NCBI RefSeq assembly: GCF_042661605.1
Contig: NZ_JBHSWJ010000002.1
Location: 62,001-126,000 of the forward strand
Length of the DNA stretch: 64,000 bases
From: Branchiibius cervicis
GTDB taxonomy: Bacteria; Actinomycetota; Actinomycetes; Actinomycetales; Dermatophilaceae
Reading direction: 5' to 3'
Both the position numbers and the translations under genes were made by a program. This document shows positions 63,017-64,000 of this stretch, piece after piece. Under the pieces are notes generated by a model. The model saw only the letters and a list, made by a program, of their open reading frames with translations. It had not been told where the DNA came from and did not search any database. Positions within the stretch are counted from its first letter, which is position 1; every line of letters begins with the position of its first letter.

Positions 63017-63292
63017 TCAGCCCTTGGCGGCAGCCTTCAGCTTGCTGCCGGCGGTGATCTTGGCCGCGTGCGACGCCGGGATCTTGATCTCGGCGCCGGT
63101 CTGCGGGTTGCGGCCGGTACGAGCGGAACGCTCGACCCGCTCGATGGTCAGCAGACCCGGCAGCTGGATCTTCTCGCCGCGGCCGATCGCCTCGAGGATG
63201 ACGTCGTTCAGGCCGGCGATCACAGCAGTGGCGTCCTTGACGGAGACGCCGGTGCGCTGAGCAATCGTGCTCGCGAGGTCAGTGCGGTTCAT
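63017..63292 (-). CDS. HU-family DNA-binding protein
   Basis: 91 residues: NRTDLASTIAQRTGVSVKDA, a saddle with GEKIQLPGLLTIERVERSAR and GRNPQTGAEIKIPASH (the arm with the DNA-intercalating Pro), and a short tail KLKAAAKG. It lacks the long Lys/Ala-rich C-terminal domain of HupB, so it is the short HU. AGGACCATCC precedes the ATG. Nucleoid-associated homodimer. Confidence 0.92.
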   Translation of the reverse strand: MNRTDLASTIAQRTGVSVKDATAVIAGLNDVILEAIGRGEKIQLPGLLTIERVERSARTGRNPQTGAEIKIPASHAAKITAGSKLKAAAKG

Positions 63293-63430
63293 GGATGGTC
63301 CTGTCTCTTATCGGGTGCGCCCGTGGCCGGGCACCTGACGACGGGCCACAGGGTCGCGACTCTGCGGTCCTGACGACAGTCCACCATATATCGGCGGAAT
63401 TTCGCGGATTTCGGGCGGTAGGGGGCTTGA

Positions 63431-63841
63431 TCAGCGGGCGCTGTCAGCCGCCTCGGTGACCTCGTGCGGTGCGTCCTCGCCCGGTGCGTCGTACGACGAC
63501 CCGTCGGCGTACGTGCCTCGCACCAGCGGTGTCTCGTCGGCCAGGTCGCCCTGCAGCACGGGTCCGCTCGGCTTGTTGGTGGTTGCGGCCGAAAACCCTG
63601 CTGCTAGAGCAGATTTCGCCGCATCGGCGGCTCCGCGCACGGCCGCCTGGCCGGCGGCGGCGGCGACCTCGGGACCCTTCTGCTTGATCTGGTTCGTGGC
63701 CTTCCCGACCTGGCCCTGCACGGCGTCGCTGCGCCACGCCCGGCCGGCCGTCGTTCTGAGTTGTTCGTAACGCTGCCGTCCGGCGCGGGCGCCGAGAACG
63801 TACCCGATGGCGGCACCGGTGAGCAGTGTCAGCTTGTTCAT
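63431..63841 (-). CDS. YtxH-like small membrane-associated protein
   Basis: 136 residues. LTLLTGAAIGYVLGARAGRQRYEQL is the short hydrophobic/basic start typical of YtxH-like proteins, followed by a helical amphipathic stretch (QVGKATNQIKQKGPEVAAAA, about residues 45-80) and an acidic tail. GAGGACCACC precedes the ATG. Envelope-stress or membrane-binding role is guessed in the family; nothing more can be said here. Confidence 0.65.
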   Translation of the reverse strand: MNKLTLLTGAAIGYVLGARAGRQRYEQLRTTAGRAWRSDAVQGQVGKATNQIKQKGPEVAAAAGQAAVRGAADAAKSALAAGFSAATTNKPSGPVLQGDLADETPLVRGTYADGSSYDAPGEDAPHEVTEAADSAR

Positions 63842-63940
63842 GGTGGTCCTCTGCGAAGGCGTCAGGTCCGTCCCAGTATCCCCGATCGACCGGAAGCCCA
63901 GCCCCCGTAGGATGGCCCAGTTGCCTCATAGAGGCGGCAA

Positions 63941-64000
63941 GGAGGGCTCGCATAGTGGCCTAGTGCGGCGGTCTTGAAAACCGCTATGGGTTTACGCCCA
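63941..64000 (+). tRNA. tRNA-Ser (TGA), 3' end outside window
   Basis: GGAGGGCTCGCATAGTGGCC starts the tRNA (acceptor 5' strand and D arm), then anticodon stem GCGGT/ACCGC with loop CTTGAAA (anticodon TGA), then the long variable arm typical of class II tRNAs (TATGGGTTTACGCCCA). The T arm and acceptor 3' strand lie beyond the window. Confidence 0.9.

Overview
The window is high-GC chromosomal DNA of an actinobacterium. Evidence for this is the MDMPI/DinB-type mycothiol-linked enzymes, a CopD-CtaG fusion, actinobacterial surface proteins, GTG starts, and many leaderless promoters of the form TANNNT-N6-ATG/GTG. The family is probably Dermacoccaceae or a relative in Micrococcales, but that placement is inference. 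Most of the window is ordinary core and metabolic sequence. It is interrupted by one integrated mobile element at about 20,958-31,767.

Left host part (1-20,850): end of a surface protein, NUDIX hydrolase, holin-like membrane protein, HisC-type aminotransferase, cold-shock protein, a three-gene 2-oxoacid dehydrogenase operon (E1 alpha, E1 beta, E2), a short-chain dehydrogenase, 6-phosphogluconate dehydrogenase, a DHA2-type MFS exporter, an MDMPI-family enzyme, CopD-CtaG, a nitrilase-family amidase, a metallo-beta-lactamase-fold protein, a DinB protein, a tautomerase, a LuxR regulator, an MFS carrier and Ser/Thr-rich secreted proteins.

The element (about 10.8 kb, flanked by an 11-bp repeat GACTTCTGGAC) encodes a large serine integrase at its left edge, a set of small unknown proteins, an HNH endonuclease, and a primase-polymerase/helicase Rep protein. 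Beside rep lies an obvious origin with two DnaA boxes and eight TGGGCACG iterons. The right side carries an Mrr-type restriction endonuclease, a one-TM protein and a small acidic protein. No conjugation, capsid or portal gene is visible. It sits inside a thioredoxin/NHL-repeat gene, exactly before the CxxC active site. Its right end supplies a new leaderless promoter and the first 40 or so codons, so the target gene is rebuilt. The displaced original promoter and start remain as a 44-codon remnant on the left.

Right host part (31,768-64,000): chagasin-like inhibitor; LacI regulator, NCS1 permease and amidohydrolase module with an operator; five tandem 52-bp repeats; TRIC channel; acyl-CoA dehydrogenase; a CutA1-CYTH fusion followed by Fur; PEBP; excalibur protein; AroQ; acyl-CoA synthetase; TetR/SDR/NTF2 module; tRNA-Gly(CCC); Dcd; a pair of ABC exporters; a three-gene WXG100-like/unknown/lipase operon; MFS; a large Fe-S oxidoreductase; cysK-cysE; a phosphotransferase; HU; and a truncated tRNA-Ser(TGA).

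At least 16 frame breaks, nearly all a single missing G or C in a homopolymer, interrupt otherwise intact genes in both host and element. I treat these as sequence errors and give whole-gene coordinates.
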